Origin: Tubiluchus corallicola
Taxonomy: Eukaryota > Priapulida > Priapulimorpha > Priapulimorphida > Tubiluchidae
Length of the DNA: 64,000 bases
Direction of reading: 5' to 3'
Assembly (NCBI GenBank): GCA_030141605.1
Contig: JAQGDQ010000217.1
Coordinates: 62,001-126,000 of the forward strand
Part shown: one piece after another, positions 62,734-64,000 of the stretch
Position numbering within the stretch: the first letter of the stretch is position 1
How the letters are laid out: each line of letters starts with the position of its first letter
The notes under the pieces: model-generated
What the model saw: only the letters and a program-made list of their open reading frames with translations
Databases searched by the model: none
What the model was told of the DNA's origin: nothing
Program-made: the position numbers and the translations under genes

Positions 62734-64000
62734 CTGAAAAAATTAGGTGATTAATATTGTTCTCCTTTTTGTTAAATAATATGATATTTATTCAGTGTTT
62801 ACCATATGAGCTTATGGGCAATCAAATTATTGTAAACATCGTTTACAGTGGGGCTACTATGCATGCGTTTCTCTCTTTCACTTTTGACTGCTGTCCTGAT
62901 CAGTTCTCTGTTGCTGTTTGTGAATATGTGTAAAAACATTAATTTATATGTTTTATCGGTGTTAGGAGAGATATTATACAATTGCGGACATTTGTTAAAC
63001 CAGTGATCTCATAGGAAGAACCCATTCAAACTGTCAAGACATTTTCAGCAATTCTAGACAAATATTTTTAAAGTTGTAATATCTGGGGGCTTAAAATATG
63101 ACAACAAACAGAGAACGTATAAAGTGTGCATTTAATATAAGAGAGTTTCTAATGAAACAAAAGAAAATTTTGACTTTTAATACAATGTACTCTGCTTAAT
63201 AAATCAACCTTGGTGAGCAGACCTAACCAAGGTTTAAATACATTTAAAAAGTAGTTGGATTTGTAAACTGATGAAGCCTATTAAGTATTGTTTTCCATGT
63301 TACTATACTGAGTATTGTTTATTAAATGAAGCCAAGACTTTTAACACTCAGTAAACTGTTTGCAAAACGTTCTTAAGTAAAGTACAATAATTTATTAGCG
63401 TTCGTATAATTAAAGTAACTCACATAAAACACGTGACTTATCTATGATCTATTACGTTTTACATCTGATAACTTGATAGCCAAGTTAAAATTAGGCAGAT
63501 ATTAACGTTCTAGCAAACAACTGTTTACAGCAACAATTAGCATGTCAGTTTAATCTAATAATGTATGTAAAATGAGCAAGCAAGACCATAAAATGCTCGA
63601 GACATGTCCAGTGTGGTCTGTTTTAGCGAATTTTTTTCGAAAATGCATTTCGAGTTCGATGAAGTGTAGCATGTTTGAATAGTCACTGTTCTGCAGTCCA
63701 CAGTGCAGTGTTTCCAGGGCATCCCATTTCAGCAGTTTTCATACAGTAATTTCTGGTTTGTCGTTGTCGTCACCGCCATCTTGTTGTTCAGAATCATTAA
63801 GTGAAAAAATGCAAAGCTGTAAAACGTTTAGAATAAAGATGCTACTATGCTGGACAATTGTGTGGTCTGATGTTTCAATTCTCTAGGCTACGCAGCATGC
63901 AAGACGGATTCTTAAAGCGATGTTTGAGTTTAATAAATGGCGGATTTTACTAGGTTAAAGTATTACACAGTTCCACTCCAGCAATAGTGGCCATAAGCAG
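62734..64000. other. Intron or upstream region of the homeobox gene
   Basis: The first 46 homeodomain residues should be encoded upstream (minus strand) of 62733, but no convincing helix 1-2 sequence is seen here. One possible acidic exon lies at 63816-63745, described among the findings. Confidence 0.4.

Noticed and set aside
63600-63672. Minus-strand string with LxELEMHFRKK, resembling homeodomain helix 1
   Set aside because: No helix 2 follows, no donor fits position 46, and Phe8 and Gln12 are missing. The similarity is limited to Leu16-Glu17-Phe20 and is probably chance.
63890-63960. Minus-strand string FIKLKHRFKNP, also homeodomain-like
   Set aside because: A stop follows soon after and the spacing after Phe20 is wrong, with no supporting splice site.
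1-64000. CRISPR arrays, bacterial operons, ribosome-binding sites
   Set aside because: The window is intron-containing eukaryotic DNA. No evenly spaced direct repeats with unique spacers were seen.

Overview
The window is AT-rich metazoan nuclear DNA. Every confident gene is built from short exons separated by GT-AG introns. The gene set includes EAPP, a C18orf32/UPF0729 protein, a MATH-BTB (SPOP-type) adaptor, mitochondrial uS5m, COX16 and a homeobox gene. Together with a 72 bp same-strand gene pair resembling an operon, this suggests an invertebrate, possibly a tunicate. That placement is an inference and is not proven by the sequence.

Layout. Positions 1-14500 hold no gene I can support. 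They contain a foldback element (about 1.6-2.8 kb), a tRNA-like relic and simple repeats. A minus-strand MATH-BTB gene runs from 31724 to 15306 with one intron of about 15.3 kb. Its stop codon is followed in the same frame by a further 267 open codons (to 14502) carrying a 15-residue repeat. The large intron holds a second copy of the foldback family, three perfect TGACGTCA sites and microsatellites. At 33360-34425 on the plus strand lie the last three exons of a FERM-domain protein. It converges on MRPS5 (minus strand, nine mapped coding exons from 41601 to 34990 plus a candidate start exon at 41894-41918).

MRPS5 is head to head with COX16 (plus, 43239-47464, four exons). COX16 intron 1 contains a decayed antisense LINE reverse-transcriptase relic. 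A C18orf32-like single-exon gene starts 72 bp after the COX16 stop. EAPP (minus, 56077-48994, six exons) converges on that pair. From 62733 to 59118 on the minus strand is a homeobox gene. Only homeodomain helix 3 (with Lys50) and the long C-terminal part are visible. The first part of the homeodomain is not recognisable inside the window.

Themes. Two mitochondrial genes, a mitoribosomal protein and a cytochrome oxidase assembly factor, share a divergent upstream region. COX16 may be co-transcribed with the C18orf32-like gene. The BTB gene (predicted CUL3 substrate adaptor), EAPP and the homeobox gene are regulatory. Exon boundaries were deduced by hand from splice sites, phase and remembered family similarity. 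No database search was possible.
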